DNA of 64,000 nt from positions 1,302,001 to 1,366,000 of the forward strand of contig NZ_FNFF01000001.1 in the NCBI RefSeq assembly GCF_900100315.1, given 5' to 3'. The notes under the pieces are model-generated. The model saw only the letters and a list, made by a program, of their open reading frames with translations, had not been told where the DNA came from and did not search any database. This document shows, one piece after another, positions 1-8,721 of the stretch (its first letter is position 1; every line of letters begins with the position of its first letter). The translations under genes were made by a program, and so were the position numbers. Source of the stretch: Streptomyces indicus (GTDB lineage: Bacteria; Actinomycetota; Actinomycetes; Streptomycetales; Streptomycetaceae).

Positions 1-31
1 CGTGGACGCGGCGGAGCGCCTGACCGCCTGA
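1..31 (+). CDS. C-terminal end of an unidentified gene (partial)
   Basis: The first 31 bases read in one frame as VDAAERLTA followed by TGA, which would be the last residues of a gene starting before the window. The fragment is too short to identify. Support is only the in-frame stop and a GC-rich third-position pattern, so it may be chance. Confidence 0.35.
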   Translation, partial: VDAAERLTA

Positions 32-40
32 GTCAGCCCG

Positions 41-138
41 CGGACGGGTAGGGGCGCGGGACCCGGGGGCCACGGACGGCGAGGGGCGCGGGACCCGGAA
101 GCCGCGGACAGCGAGGGGCGCGGACCCGGAGGGCCGCG
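41..138. repeat. Three 32-bp tandem repeats, GC-rich
   Basis: A unit containing GGGGCGCGGGACCCGG recurs with its core at 51, 83 and 115, an exact 32-bp period, the last copy missing a base. It lies between the end of the upstream gene and the 3' end of the converging membrane-protein gene. It is a local minisatellite; no function is evident. Confidence 0.7.
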
Positions 139-157
139 CCCCGCACCCTCGACTCGC

Positions 158-1024
158 CTACTCGCGCAGCTCCTTCAGCGTCGCCTTCGCGTCCGCGACC
201 AGCCACTTCTCCACGTCCACGGCCGACGGGACCTTGCTGTCGCCGCTGGACGAGGCGCTGTAGTCGCTCCAGCCCATCCGGAAGGTGAACCAGCCCTCGC
301 GGACGTTCAGCTCCATCCGGTTGAGCTCGTCGTCGGTGTCGCTGGTCTCCGTGGTCAGCCAGGCTTCGTCACCCAGACCGTCCAGCTTGGTGACGATGGT
401 CTTCGAGCCCTCGTAGTCGTAGTCCTCGTTCGACTTGGCGAGGTCGGCGTACTCGGGCTCCGGGTCCGCCTTCTTGTGCCAGGTCGCGTTGTACGTGAGG
501 TAAGTGCTGGAGTACTCGTCCGTGGACTGCTTGTCCTTGAGGTCGAGGCTGCAGTAACTCTGGTCCACGGAGGGGCGCTTGGAGGAGTACTTCGTCTCGT
601 CGTTCTCCTCGGTGCCCTTCTCGTAGCGGTCCTCGAAGGAGGACATCTGGGCGACCGAGCACAGGTCCTTCTCGTACGCGTAGCCGCCGAGGTCCGCGCC
701 GGGCGAGCCGAGGTTGCCCGTGGCGAACAGGGCGCCTGCCCACACCGCGGAGGCGACCACGACACCGCCGATGCCCCACACCCAGCCGGGAATCCCCTTG
801 CGCGGCGCGGGCGGTGGCACCGGCGCACCGAACCCGGGCTGCACACCGGGTGCTCCGGGCATGCCGGGCGCCCCCGGGACGCCCGGAGCCGCCTGCTGCG
901 GGAAGGGCGGCGGGGCCTGCTGGGCGTACGGGTTCTGCTGGACCGGCGCCTGCGGAGGCTGCGGGGACGGCTGCTGATAGGGGTTCGGCTGCGGCGCTCC
1001 GCCGGGTCCGGGTATCGATGACAT
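158..1024 (-). CDS. Proline-rich single-pass membrane protein of unknown function
   Basis: The 288-residue product starts with about 75 residues rich in Pro, Gln, Ala and Gly, including collagen-like GAPGMPGAPG steps. One transmembrane segment follows at about 81-102, then an acidic extracytoplasmic domain (about 103-288) with two cysteines (in DLCSVAQ and YCSLDL) that could pair. This layout of disordered cytoplasmic tail, one helix and small outer domain is common among actinobacterial proteins of unknown function, some linked to serine/threonine kinases or the envelope. No catalytic motif is visible. The ATG is preceded by a run of C with no clear Shine-Dalgarno sequence, so initiation may be leaderless or weak. 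The call as membrane-anchored is firm; function is unknown. Confidence 0.8.
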   Translation of the reverse strand: MSSIPGPGGAPQPNPYQQPSPQPPQAPVQQNPYAQQAPPPFPQQAAPGVPGAPGMPGAPGVQPGFGAPVPPPAPRKGIPGWVWGIGGVVVASAVWAGALFATGNLGSPGADLGGYAYEKDLCSVAQMSSFEDRYEKGTEENDETKYSSKRPSVDQSYCSLDLKDKQSTDEYSSTYLTYNATWHKKADPEPEYADLAKSNEDYDYEGSKTIVTKLDGLGDEAWLTTETSDTDDELNRMELNVREGWFTFRMGWSDYSASSSGDSKVPSAVDVEKWLVADAKATLKELRE

Positions 1025-1105
1025 GGGGGGGAATCTATCCGCCGGGACGGGCCGTTCATGCCTCGGGCCGGGACGTGGACAGCTCCCGGGGGCTCAGGAC
1101 TGAAC

Positions 1106-1172
1106 GATCGAAACGGTCAACTGTGCTCGATCTATTGAGCGTTTGAACGCTTGCGTGCTAGAAACCGCTTAC
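1106..1172 (+). promoter_or_regulatory. Promoter/operator region of the first PL8 lyase
   Basis: This segment holds GATCGAAACGGTC (1106-1118), closely matching sites upstream of the lyase at 15014, the ABC operon at 22678 and the regulator at 24003. It also holds the palindrome AGCGTTTGAACGCT (1138-1151) and a possible promoter TTGAGC (1135-1140), 18 bp, TAGAAA (1159-1164). The block TAGAAACCGCTTACTC (1159-1174) nearly repeats a block upstream of 15014 and fits the G-N-A-A-N-C-G-N-T-T-N-C core of LacI-family/cre operators. The promoter assignment is inference; the motif sharing is directly visible. Confidence 0.55.
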
Positions 1173-1248
1173 TCCCCACCCCCGCTTGCTCCCTGCCCCG
1201 CTTGCCTCCTGCCCCAGTCGTACGTCCCCCCTCCCCCCGGAGCCCTCC

Positions 1249-3696
1249 ATGACGACGTCCTGGTCCCGCCGCGGTTTCCTCGCCACCAGTGGCACCACCG
1301 CACTCGCCCTCGGCCTCACCGGCACGCTCACCTCCGGCAGCGCGCAGGCGCTGGCGGGCGGGGCGGCCGAGGACGAGTTCGCCGCGCTGCGCGCCAAGTG
1401 GCGGACGCTGATCCTCGGCGAGGGCTTCAGCCCCACCGTGGAACCCTTCAAGTCCAAGCTGGCCGCGCTCGGCACGAACGCCAGAACCGCCTGGGACTCC
1501 ATGGCCCCGGCGGACGGTTCGCTGTGGCCCGGCATGGTCTACAAGGACCCCGAGCCGGACACCGACCAGGAGTCGTACGGCTACTCGGGACAGATCCAGT
1601 CCACCTTCGGCAAACTCTGGACGATGGCCGAGGCGTACGCGCAGCCCGGCACCGGCCTGACCGGGGACGCGGGACTCAAGGACGCGGTGATCACCGGCGT
1701 CGAGCACCTGTACACGCAGGTCTACAACGAGAACCAGGCCCGCTACGGCAACTGGTACAACTGGCAGATCGGCGCCCCGCACGCCCTGATGGACATCGCC
1801 GTCCTGCTGTACGAGCACTTCACGCCCGAGCAGATAGCCAAGTACTGCCGCGCCGTGGACCACTTCGTGCCCGACTCGGTCATGGACAACTACACCGGCA
1901 CGAGCACCGGAGCCAACCGTGTCGACCTGTGCCGCTCCATGATCCTGCGCGGCGTCGTCGGCGGCAGCGCGCAGAAGATCACGCTCGGCCGCGACTCCCT
2001 CTCCCCCGTCTTCCCGTTCGTCACCAAGGGCGACGGGTACTACGCCGACGGCTCCTTCATCCAGCACACCTCGATCCCGTACATCGGCGGGTACGGAGCC
2101 GTGCTCAACGACGGGCTCGGCCGGCTCTTCGCCCTGCTGCGGGGCACCGGTTGGCAGGTCACTGACCCGGGTGCGCAACAGTTCCTCGACACCGTCGAAA
2201 CGGCGATCGCGCCGTTCGTCTACAACGGCCTGATGATGGACAACGTGTCCAGCCGCGGTGTCACGCGCGGTCTGACCGAGAGCGACCCCTTCCAGCTGCC
2301 GCAGGACGACCACACCAGGTCGCACGGCGTGATGGGCTCGATCGTGCTGCTCGGCAAGGGCGCGAGCCCCGAGCAGCAGGCCCGCTGGAACGCGATGGTC
2401 AAGGGCTGGATGCGCCGCGACTACTACGGCACGGCCCTGGAGGACCCCAAGCTCAGCTTGTTGCGCACCTCGCAGCTGTACGAGCTGGAGGCCGACGACT
2501 CCGTCAAGGCGGCGCCCGAGCCGGTGGAGCACCGGGTGTTCTGGAACATGGACCGCGTCACGCACCGCCGCCGCGACTGGGCGGCGTCCGTGAGCATGGC
2601 CTCCACGCGCATCTCCCACTACGAGACGGGCAACGGCGAGGGCCTGCGCATGTGGCACACCGGGTCCGGCTGGCTCCAGTGGTGGGGCGCCGACCACGGT
2701 CTCGAGCAGTACGCGGACCACTACTGGCCGACCGTGGACCCGTACCGCCTACCGGGTGTCACCGTCTCGAAGAAGCCGCTGACCGACGGGCAGGGCGGCG
2801 ACTGGGCGGGCCCGAGGCCGGACTTCGCGTGGGTGGGCGGGGTCACGGACGGCGAGTTCGGCACGACGGGACAGCATCTGCGCGGGATCTTCTCGACGAT
2901 GAGCGCGAAGAAGGCCTGGTTCTGGCTGGACGACGCGATCGTCTGCCTGGGCGCCGGGATCACCTCGGCCGACGGCGCGGGCGTGGAGACGGTGGTCGAC
3001 AACCGCAACCTGGGGGCGTCGGGCACGCCCCGCCTGCTGCTCGACGGCCGTCCGCAGTCCACCGCGCAGGGGTGGAGCACGCGGCGCGAGGGCACGGGAT
3101 GGGCGCATGTCGAAGGACACGCGGGCTACGTTTTCCCGGGCGGTACGACGCTGAACGTGCTGCGCGAGGAGCGCACGGGCGCCTGGAAGGACATCAACCG
3201 GGGCAGCTCGCCGAAGCAGTTCACCCGCCGCTACCTCACCCTGTGGCAGGACCACGGCACGGACCCGGCCGACGCCTCGTACGCGTACGTCATGCTGCCG
3301 GGCGCGAGCGCGGCCCGCACCGCGGCCCGGGCCTACGACCGCGGCTGGCTGGAGATCACCGCCAACTCCCCGCAGCAGCAAGGGATCCGGGTGCCTTCGC
3401 TGGGCTTCACCGGGATCAACTTCTGGGCGGCGGGCACGGTCGGCAAGGTCACGGCGAGCGCACCGGTGTGCGTGCAGATCCGCGAGAGGCGCGACGGCAC
3501 GGCCACGATCAGCGTCGCCGACCCGTCCCGTACGGTCACCGGGCTCACGCTGACGTGGAAGCGGCCGGTCAAGTCCGTGACGAGCAAGCCCGGTTCGGTG
3601 ACCGAGGCGCGCACCGGCCGCGAGCTGGTGCTCACCTTCGGTGATCTGAGCGGCAGTTACGGCGCGACGCAGAAGGTCCAGGTCCGCACCGCCTGA
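1249..3696 (+). CDS. Tat-exported polysaccharide lyase, family PL8 (hyaluronate/chondroitin/xanthan lyase type)
   Basis: PL8 enzymes cleave uronic-acid polysaccharides such as hyaluronan, chondroitin or xanthan by beta-elimination outside the cell. The 815-residue protein begins with a twin-arginine signal (SRRGFLA, residues 6-12). The alpha/alpha toroid carries NWYNWQIGAPH near 167-177, and the catalytic triad is intact: N223 (in TGANR), H273 (DGSFIQH) and Y282 (GGYG). The 50- and 9-residue spacings equal those of N349/H399/Y408 in pneumococcal hyaluronate lyase. A beta-rich C-terminal half completes the usual length. The ATG at 1249 is chosen because the Tat motif follows directly; an upstream in-frame ATG would bury it. 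A paralogue follows 76 bp downstream, so the two may be co-transcribed. The exact polymer cannot be told from sequence. Confidence 0.92.
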   Translation: MTTSWSRRGFLATSGTTALALGLTGTLTSGSAQALAGGAAEDEFAALRAKWRTLILGEGFSPTVEPFKSKLAALGTNARTAWDSMAPADGSLWPGMVYKDPEPDTDQESYGYSGQIQSTFGKLWTMAEAYAQPGTGLTGDAGLKDAVITGVEHLYTQVYNENQARYGNWYNWQIGAPHALMDIAVLLYEHFTPEQIAKYCRAVDHFVPDSVMDNYTGTSTGANRVDLCRSMILRGVVGGSAQKITLGRDSLSPVFPFVTKGDGYYADGSFIQHTSIPYIGGYGAVLNDGLGRLFALLRGTGWQVTDPGAQQFLDTVETAIAPFVYNGLMMDNVSSRGVTRGLTESDPFQLPQDDHTRSHGVMGSIVLLGKGASPEQQARWNAMVKGWMRRDYYGTALEDPKLSLLRTSQLYELEADDSVKAAPEPVEHRVFWNMDRVTHRRRDWAASVSMASTRISHYETGNGEGLRMWHTGSGWLQWWGADHGLEQYADHYWPTVDPYRLPGVTVSKKPLTDGQGGDWAGPRPDFAWVGGVTDGEFGTTGQHLRGIFSTMSAKKAWFWLDDAIVCLGAGITSADGAGVETVVDNRNLGASGTPRLLLDGRPQSTAQGWSTRREGTGWAHVEGHAGYVFPGGTTLNVLREERTGAWKDINRGSSPKQFTRRYLTLWQDHGTDPADASYAYVMLPGASAARTAARAYDRGWLEITANSPQQQGIRVPSLGFTGINFWAAGTVGKVTASAPVCVQIRERRDGTATISVADPSRTVTGLTLTWKRPVKSVTSKPGSVTEARTGRELVLTFGDLSGSYGATQKVQVRTA

Positions 3697-3772
3697 CGGC
3701 GGTTGCCCTCTGGGCCCCCTCGCCCCCTCCCGCTCGTCCCCCTCCCCCTCGGCCCATTCTCCGGAGACCGCA

Positions 3773-6205
3773 ATGACGCGTTCCTGGTCCCGCCGTTCCT
3801 TCGTCGCCGCCGCCGGCGCCGCCTCGCTCGGTGCGTTCGCGCTGGGCACCCCGCTGTTCGGCGGGGTCGCCCACGCGGCGACCGAACACGACACGCTGCG
3901 CGCCAAGTGGCGGACCCTGCTGCTCGGTTCGGGGTTCAGCCCGACCGCCGAACCCTTCAGGTCCAAGCTCGCCGAACTCGGCGCGAGCGCGAGCGCCCAC
4001 CGCGCGAACATGGCCCCCGCGGCCGGTTCGCTCTGGCCCGACCTGGTCTTCGCGGACCCGGAGCCGGACACGGACCAGGACTCGTACGGCTACTCGGGCC
4101 GGATGGCCGAGAGCTACATCCGGCTGTTCACCATGGCCCAGGCGTACTGCCAGCCGGGCACGGGCGTCACCGGGGACGCGGCGCTGAAGACCGCGATCCT
4201 CACCGGCCTCGACCACCTCTACGCGCGGGTCTACCACGAGAACCAGGCGCGCTTCGGCAACTGGTACAGCTGGCAGATAGGCGCCCCGCAGGCGCTGCTC
4301 GACACCTGCGTCCTGATGTACGAGCACCTGTCGGCCACGCAACTCGCCGACTACTGCCGGGCGGTGGACAAGTTCGTCCCGGACTCCGCCGTCGCGAACT
4401 ACACCGGCACCTCGACGGGCGCGAACCGCGTCGACCTGTGCCGCGTCCTCGTCCTGCGCGGCGTGGTCGGCGCGAACTCGGCGAAGATCGCGCTCGGCCG
4501 TGACGCGCTCTCGCCCGTCTTCCCGTATGTCACCAGCGGCGACGGCCTGTACGCGGACGGCTCGTTCATCCAGCACACCACCGTTCCCTACACCGGGAGT
4601 TACGGGTCCGTGCTGCTCGGCGGGCTCGGCCTGCTCTTCGCTCTGCTCGCCGGCTCGACCTGGGCGGTGACCGACCCGAAGCGGCAGATCGTGTTCGACG
4701 CGGTGGAGAACGCGTGGGCGCCCTTCCTCTACAACGGCCTGATCATGGACGGCGTCTCGGGGCGCGCCATCAGCCGGGGCATCTCCGCCACCGACCCGAA
4801 GGCCGTGATGCACAGCGACCACTTGCGGGGCCATGCCATCCTCGCGTCCATCGTGCTGCTCGCCGAGGGCGCGAGTGCCACGGAACGGGCGCGCTGGCGC
4901 GGCCTGGTGAAGGGCTGGATCCAGCGCGACTACTACAGCCCGCCGCTGCAGAACCCCTCCCTGAACGTGGTCGGCCTGTCCCGCCTGCACGCGGTCGCGA
5001 ACGACGGCGCGGTGAGTGCGCTGGCCGAGCCCGTCGGCCACCGGCTCTTCCCGTCCATGGCCCGTGCCACGCACCGCCGCCCCGGCTGGGCTGCGGCGGT
5101 CAGCATGGCGAACAAGCGGATCACGTACTACGAGACCGGCAACGGCGAGAACCTCCGCGGCTGGCACACGGGCTCCGGGATGCTCTACTGGTGGGGCTCC
5201 GACTACGCCAACGGGCAGTACAGCGACGCCTTCTGGCCCACGGTCGACCCGTACCGCCTGCCGGGGATCACGGCCTCGCGCAAGGTGCTCGCGGACGCGG
5301 CCGGCGGCGACTGGGGCGCCTCGCTGCCGGACGTGAACTGGGTGGGCGGCGCGACGGACGGGCAGCGCGCCGCGCTCGGCCAGTATCTGCGCGGCCTCCA
5401 GTCCACGCTGATGGCGAAGAAGTCCTGGTTCTGCCTGGACGACGCGATCGTGTGCCTGGGCGCGGGCATCAAGTGCACCGACGGCGCGGTGGTCGAGTCG
5501 ACGGTCGACAACCGCAACCTCGGCCCGTCCGGCGGCAGCGGCTTCACGGTCGACGGCACGCTCAAGCCCGCCACGTATCCCTGGTCCGAGACGCTGACCG
5601 GGGCGAAGTGGGCGCACATCGGCGGCCACGGCGGGTACGTGTTCCCCGGCGGCGCGACGGTCAAGGCGCTGCGCGACTCCCGTACCGGCAGGTGGAGCGA
5701 CATCAACCGGGGCGGCGCGACCACCGCACTCAACCGCAAGTACCTGACGCTCTACGTCGACCACGGGACGAATCCCACCGACGCCTCGTACGCCTACCTG
5801 CTGATGCCGGGTGCGAGCACGAGCCAGACCGCGGCCCGTGCCGCCGACACCGCCTGGGTGCAGATCCTCGCCAACACCGATGACCAACAAGGCGTCCGGG
5901 TGCCCTCGCTCGGGTTCACCGCGGTCAACTTCTGGTTCGGCGGGACGGTCGGGACGCTGACCGCGAGTGCGCCCTGCTGCGTGATGATCACGGAGAAGGC
6001 GGACGGTACCGCGGTGGTCTGCGTGAGCGACCCGATGCGCATGCAGACGGCGCTGACGCTGACGTGGCACCGGGCCGTCGCGTCGGTGGTCTCGAAGCCC
6101 TCGACGGTGACCTCGGCGACCACCGGATCCCAACTGAAGCTGGAGTTCGGCGACTTGAGCGGGACGGCGGGGGCCACGCAGAAGGTGACGGTGCGGCTGG
6201 GGTGA
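3773..6205 (+). CDS. Tat-exported polysaccharide lyase, family PL8, tandem paralogue
   Basis: The 810-residue protein is homologous over its whole length to the preceding PL8 lyase and also starts with a Tat motif (SRRSFVA). Catalytic residues are conserved: N218 (TGANR), H268 (DGSFIQH) and Y277 (GSYG), with identical spacing. An ATG preceded by CCGGAGA gives a good ribosome site. The 76-bp gap from the first lyase is pyrimidine-rich and shows no promoter or operator like the one at 1106-1172, so it is probably read from the same transcript. Divergence between the copies outside the active site suggests different chain specificity or exo/endo preference; this is inference. A strong bidirectional hairpin follows the stop. 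Confidence 0.92.
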   Translation: MTRSWSRRSFVAAAGAASLGAFALGTPLFGGVAHAATEHDTLRAKWRTLLLGSGFSPTAEPFRSKLAELGASASAHRANMAPAAGSLWPDLVFADPEPDTDQDSYGYSGRMAESYIRLFTMAQAYCQPGTGVTGDAALKTAILTGLDHLYARVYHENQARFGNWYSWQIGAPQALLDTCVLMYEHLSATQLADYCRAVDKFVPDSAVANYTGTSTGANRVDLCRVLVLRGVVGANSAKIALGRDALSPVFPYVTSGDGLYADGSFIQHTTVPYTGSYGSVLLGGLGLLFALLAGSTWAVTDPKRQIVFDAVENAWAPFLYNGLIMDGVSGRAISRGISATDPKAVMHSDHLRGHAILASIVLLAEGASATERARWRGLVKGWIQRDYYSPPLQNPSLNVVGLSRLHAVANDGAVSALAEPVGHRLFPSMARATHRRPGWAAAVSMANKRITYYETGNGENLRGWHTGSGMLYWWGSDYANGQYSDAFWPTVDPYRLPGITASRKVLADAAGGDWGASLPDVNWVGGATDGQRAALGQYLRGLQSTLMAKKSWFCLDDAIVCLGAGIKCTDGAVVESTVDNRNLGPSGGSGFTVDGTLKPATYPWSETLTGAKWAHIGGHGGYVFPGGATVKALRDSRTGRWSDINRGGATTALNRKYLTLYVDHGTNPTDASYAYLLMPGASTSQTAARAADTAWVQILANTDDQQGVRVPSLGFTAVNFWFGGTVGTLTASAPCCVMITEKADGTAVVCVSDPMRMQTALTLTWHRAVASVVSKPSTVTSATTGSQLKLEFGDLSGTAGATQKVTVRLG

Positions 6206-6249
6206 GCGGGCGTCCGGGGTGAGGGGTGGCCGCCCGCCGGGGCGAGCGT

Positions 6250-6280
6250 ACGGCCGCCCGCCGGGGTGGCGGGCGGCCGT
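6250..6280. terminator. Bidirectional hairpin terminator
   Basis: A perfect 13-bp stem (ACGGCCGCCCGCC at 6250-6262 with its complement at 6268-6280) and a 5-base loop sit between the converging PL8 gene and the PD40 protein gene. There is no U-tract, as usual for Streptomyces. Confidence 0.75.
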
Positions 6281-6304
6281 GGATCGCTTGTCTGCTCGCG
6301 GGGG

Positions 6305-7570
6305 TCAGCGCAGGCGGAGCCGGAACACGTCGTCCGCCGCGTTGGTGTCCCCGGGCACGAGGTCAGTGGCCCCGGAGCTGAAGACCACGGCGCCGTCCGC
6401 GGTGAACGCGGCGTACCCGACGTCCCCGTACTCGCGCCCGTCAGCGTCCACCGGGACGAGCAGCTCGGACGGGCCCGTGCCGCTGACCTCGCGGACCCGG
6501 ATCCCGCCGTCCCGCCAGGTGCGGTAGGCGACATGGCGTCCGTCGGGGCTGATGGCCGCGGGCGAGCGGGTGGAGAAGTCGGCCTCGCCGCCGTGGTCGC
6601 TGTGGACGCGGACGGCCGTGCCCGTGCGCAGGTCGCGCACGAAGACGTTCCAGCTCTTGTCGTCGTCGCCGGGCACGATGTGGTCGTCGGCCGACTCGAA
6701 GGCCACGTACCGCCCGTTGCCGCTGATGACCGGGTTCTGCGACTCGCGCTTCATCGGGGTGCCGTCATGGCTGACATCCGCGCGGGTCAGCGTGCCGGTC
6801 CGGCGGTCGCGTACGTAGACCTGCGCCCAGTCGTCGCCGCGCGGGCCGTTCGTGTAGTTGTACTGGTACGCCACGAAGCGGCCGTCGTCGCTGATCGTGG
6901 GGCGCAGTGCGGCGCGCGGCTGCCAGTCGGGGCGGTCGTGGCTGACCCGCTCCGTGACGTTCTCCTTCAGGTCGCGCACGTAGATCCGGCCGCCGTCGTC
7001 CACGGTGGGCTCGGGCGGATAGGCGGCGCTGAAGGCGACGTACCGGCCGTCCGCGCTGATCACGAACTCCGAGACGTAGGCGCCCTGGTAACCCTCGGGG
7101 ATCTCCACGTCCACCCGCTCGGGGCGCGTGTCGCTGCCGAGGCGGTGCACGAAGTGCCCCTGCTCGCCGTCGACTTGGCCCTCGAACAGGACGTACTTCC
7201 CGTTGCCGCTGAGCGTGGCCGTGAGGTCGGACCCGGCGGCGACACCGGGGATGACGAGCCGCTTCACCGTGCCGCTCCTGAGGTCCTTGAGGAACCACGG
7301 CAGTCCCGCCGCGGGCTTCCCCTTCTCGAGGTTGCCGGCCTGCGAGCGGAACAGGACCGTCCGTCCGTCGCGGCTCACGGACGCCTTGCCGCTCGCCGCA
7401 TCCGCCTGGGCGCCGCTCTTCGCGGTGCTGATCCGTTCGTACGCCGCCTGCTGCGGTGCGGCGGCCCCATTCTGATCCGCGGCATCGTCAGCGATGGCGA
7501 TCGGCGCGACGGACGCGGTGAGTGCGATGGTCAGCGCGGCGACTGTGGCCGCGCGGTTGGAGCTGGGCAT
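6305..7570 (-). CDS. Secreted PD40/TolB-like beta-propeller protein
   Basis: The 421-residue product has a Sec-type signal peptide (hydrophobic ALTIALTASVAPIAIA, about 10-26). At least seven propeller repeats of the PD40/WD40-like type follow: SRDGRTVLF, SGNGKYVLF, SADGRYVAF, SDDGRFVAY, SGNGRYVAF, SPDGRHVAY and TADGAVVFS. Such repeats fold as blades of a TolB-like propeller and usually mediate binding. No catalytic domain is visible, so a binding or scaffold role outside the cell is likely but unproven. The ATG at 7570 is chosen over an in-frame codon 66 bp upstream because GGGGGA lies just before it and the signal peptide follows directly. Confidence 0.85.
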   Translation of the reverse strand: MPSSNRAATVAALTIALTASVAPIAIADDAADQNGAAAPQQAAYERISTAKSGAQADAASGKASVSRDGRTVLFRSQAGNLEKGKPAAGLPWFLKDLRSGTVKRLVIPGVAAGSDLTATLSGNGKYVLFEGQVDGEQGHFVHRLGSDTRPERVDVEIPEGYQGAYVSEFVISADGRYVAFSAAYPPEPTVDDGGRIYVRDLKENVTERVSHDRPDWQPRAALRPTISDDGRFVAYQYNYTNGPRGDDWAQVYVRDRRTGTLTRADVSHDGTPMKRESQNPVISGNGRYVAFESADDHIVPGDDDKSWNVFVRDLRTGTAVRVHSDHGGEADFSTRSPAAISPDGRHVAYRTWRDGGIRVREVSGTGPSELLVPVDADGREYGDVGYAAFTADGAVVFSSGATDLVPGDTNAADDVFRLRLR

Positions 7571-7715
7571 GCGTATCCCCCGTAGCCCTCGTTTCCCCCG
7601 GCCGTGCGCCGAGGACTCATAAGCATGCAAACCCACCTCGCGTCACAGGGTCAATACGCGCCTTTCAGTACAACCCGGATGGCCGCTCATGCGTCCGCCC
7701 GGAACCCGGGGCCGC

Positions 7716-8651
7716 TCAACTCTCGGCCGGAACCGTGTGGTTGAGGGCGTGCGGAAGCGCCGCCGCCTGCTCGTGCAGCGCCTCCACCAGCGTCTCGGCC
7801 TGCGGGTGCACGCGTCCGCGCAGGGTCGCGACGCCGAGGTGCCGGGCCGGCGCGGGTGGCCGGATCGGTACGGCGCGTACGCCCTGGACGGCCGGGGTCA
7901 GCGCGATCGACGGGATCAGCGAGACGCCCAGGCCCGCGGCGACCAGGGAGCGGGCGAAGAAGTAGTCGGTGGTGGTGCTGCGCACGTCCGGGGTGAAGCC
8001 GGCCCGTTCGGCGTGCCGGCGCAGGAAGTCCGCCGTCTTGAGGCAGCCGAGCACCCAGGGTTCGGCCGCGAGCTCGGCGATGTCGAGGAGCGCCCGGCCG
8101 GCCAGCGGATGGTGCTCGGGCAGCACGACATGCAGGGGGTCGTCCATCAGTGCGCGCCATGCGAGCCGGTCACCGGGTCCGGAGCGGTCGGGCAGCGGCC
8201 CGTCGAAGTGGTACGCGAGGGCCAGGTCGACGGCGCCCTGGCGGACGAGCGGCAGGCTGTCCTCCGGCTCGGCCTCCCTGACGTGCACCACTGTGCCCGG
8301 GTGCGCCGCGGCGAGGCGGGTCAGGGCGCCGGGCAGGAGGAGGCGTCCGCCGCTGCTGAACGTGGCGACGGTGAGCTGGGTGCGGCCGGTCTCCAGGCGG
8401 TCGACCTGCTGCCGTGCGTGGGCGAGCTCGGCGGCCACGGACTCGGCGGCCCCGACCATGATCCGCCCGGCCGGGGTGAGGGTGACGCCGCGGGTGCTGC
8501 GGGTCACGACCTCGGCGCCGAGGCTCCGTTCGAGAGCGGCGACATGCTGCGACACGGCGGAGGGGGTGAGCCGCAGCTCGGCCGCCGCGCGGTTGAAGCT
8601 GCCGTGTTCGGCCACGGCACGCAGGACCCGGAGACGCTGCACATCGATCAA
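7716..8651 (-). CDS. LysR-family transcriptional regulator
   Basis: The 311-residue protein has the LysR winged helix-turn-helix at about 1-60 (LRVLRAVAEHGSFNRAAAEL, then SAVSQHVAALE). The usual two-lobed effector-binding domain follows from about 90. The start is set at TTG (8651) because AAAGGA lies 6-7 bases upstream; the longer in-frame reading would extend through the promoter region. It is divergent from an NAD-dependent epimerase gene only 70 bp away, the classic LysR arrangement, so control of that gene is likely. A perfect 12-bp palindrome lies between the two starts. The effector is unknown. Confidence 0.9.
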   Translation of the reverse strand: MIDVQRLRVLRAVAEHGSFNRAAAELRLTPSAVSQHVAALERSLGAEVVTRSTRGVTLTPAGRIMVGAAESVAAELAHARQQVDRLETGRTQLTVATFSSGGRLLLPGALTRLAAAHPGTVVHVREAEPEDSLPLVRQGAVDLALAYHFDGPLPDRSGPGDRLAWRALMDDPLHVVLPEHHPLAGRALLDIAELAAEPWVLGCLKTADFLRRHAERAGFTPDVRSTTTDYFFARSLVAAGLGVSLIPSIALTPAVQGVRAVPIRPPAPARHLGVATLRGRVHPQAETLVEALHEQAAALPHALNHTVPAES

Positions 8652-8676
8652 CAGTTTTCCTTTATACGCATTCAGC

Positions 8677-8688
8677 AAGTGGCCACTT
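8677..8688. promoter_or_regulatory. Palindromic operator candidate in LysR/epimerase divergent promoter
   Basis: AAGTGGCCACTT is a perfect 12-bp palindrome, loosely flanked by CAGC and GCTG, midway between the LysR TTG at 8651 and the epimerase ATG at 8722. Its position suits a LysR operator acting on both genes. Confidence 0.5.
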
Positions 8689-8721
8689 CTGCTGATGACT
8701 GTAGGGGCCGAGGATGACGGC

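Noticed and set aside
3632..6133. 833-residue minus-strand open frame
   Set aside because: Antisense to the second PL8 lyase and rich in Arg/Gly/Val without motifs.
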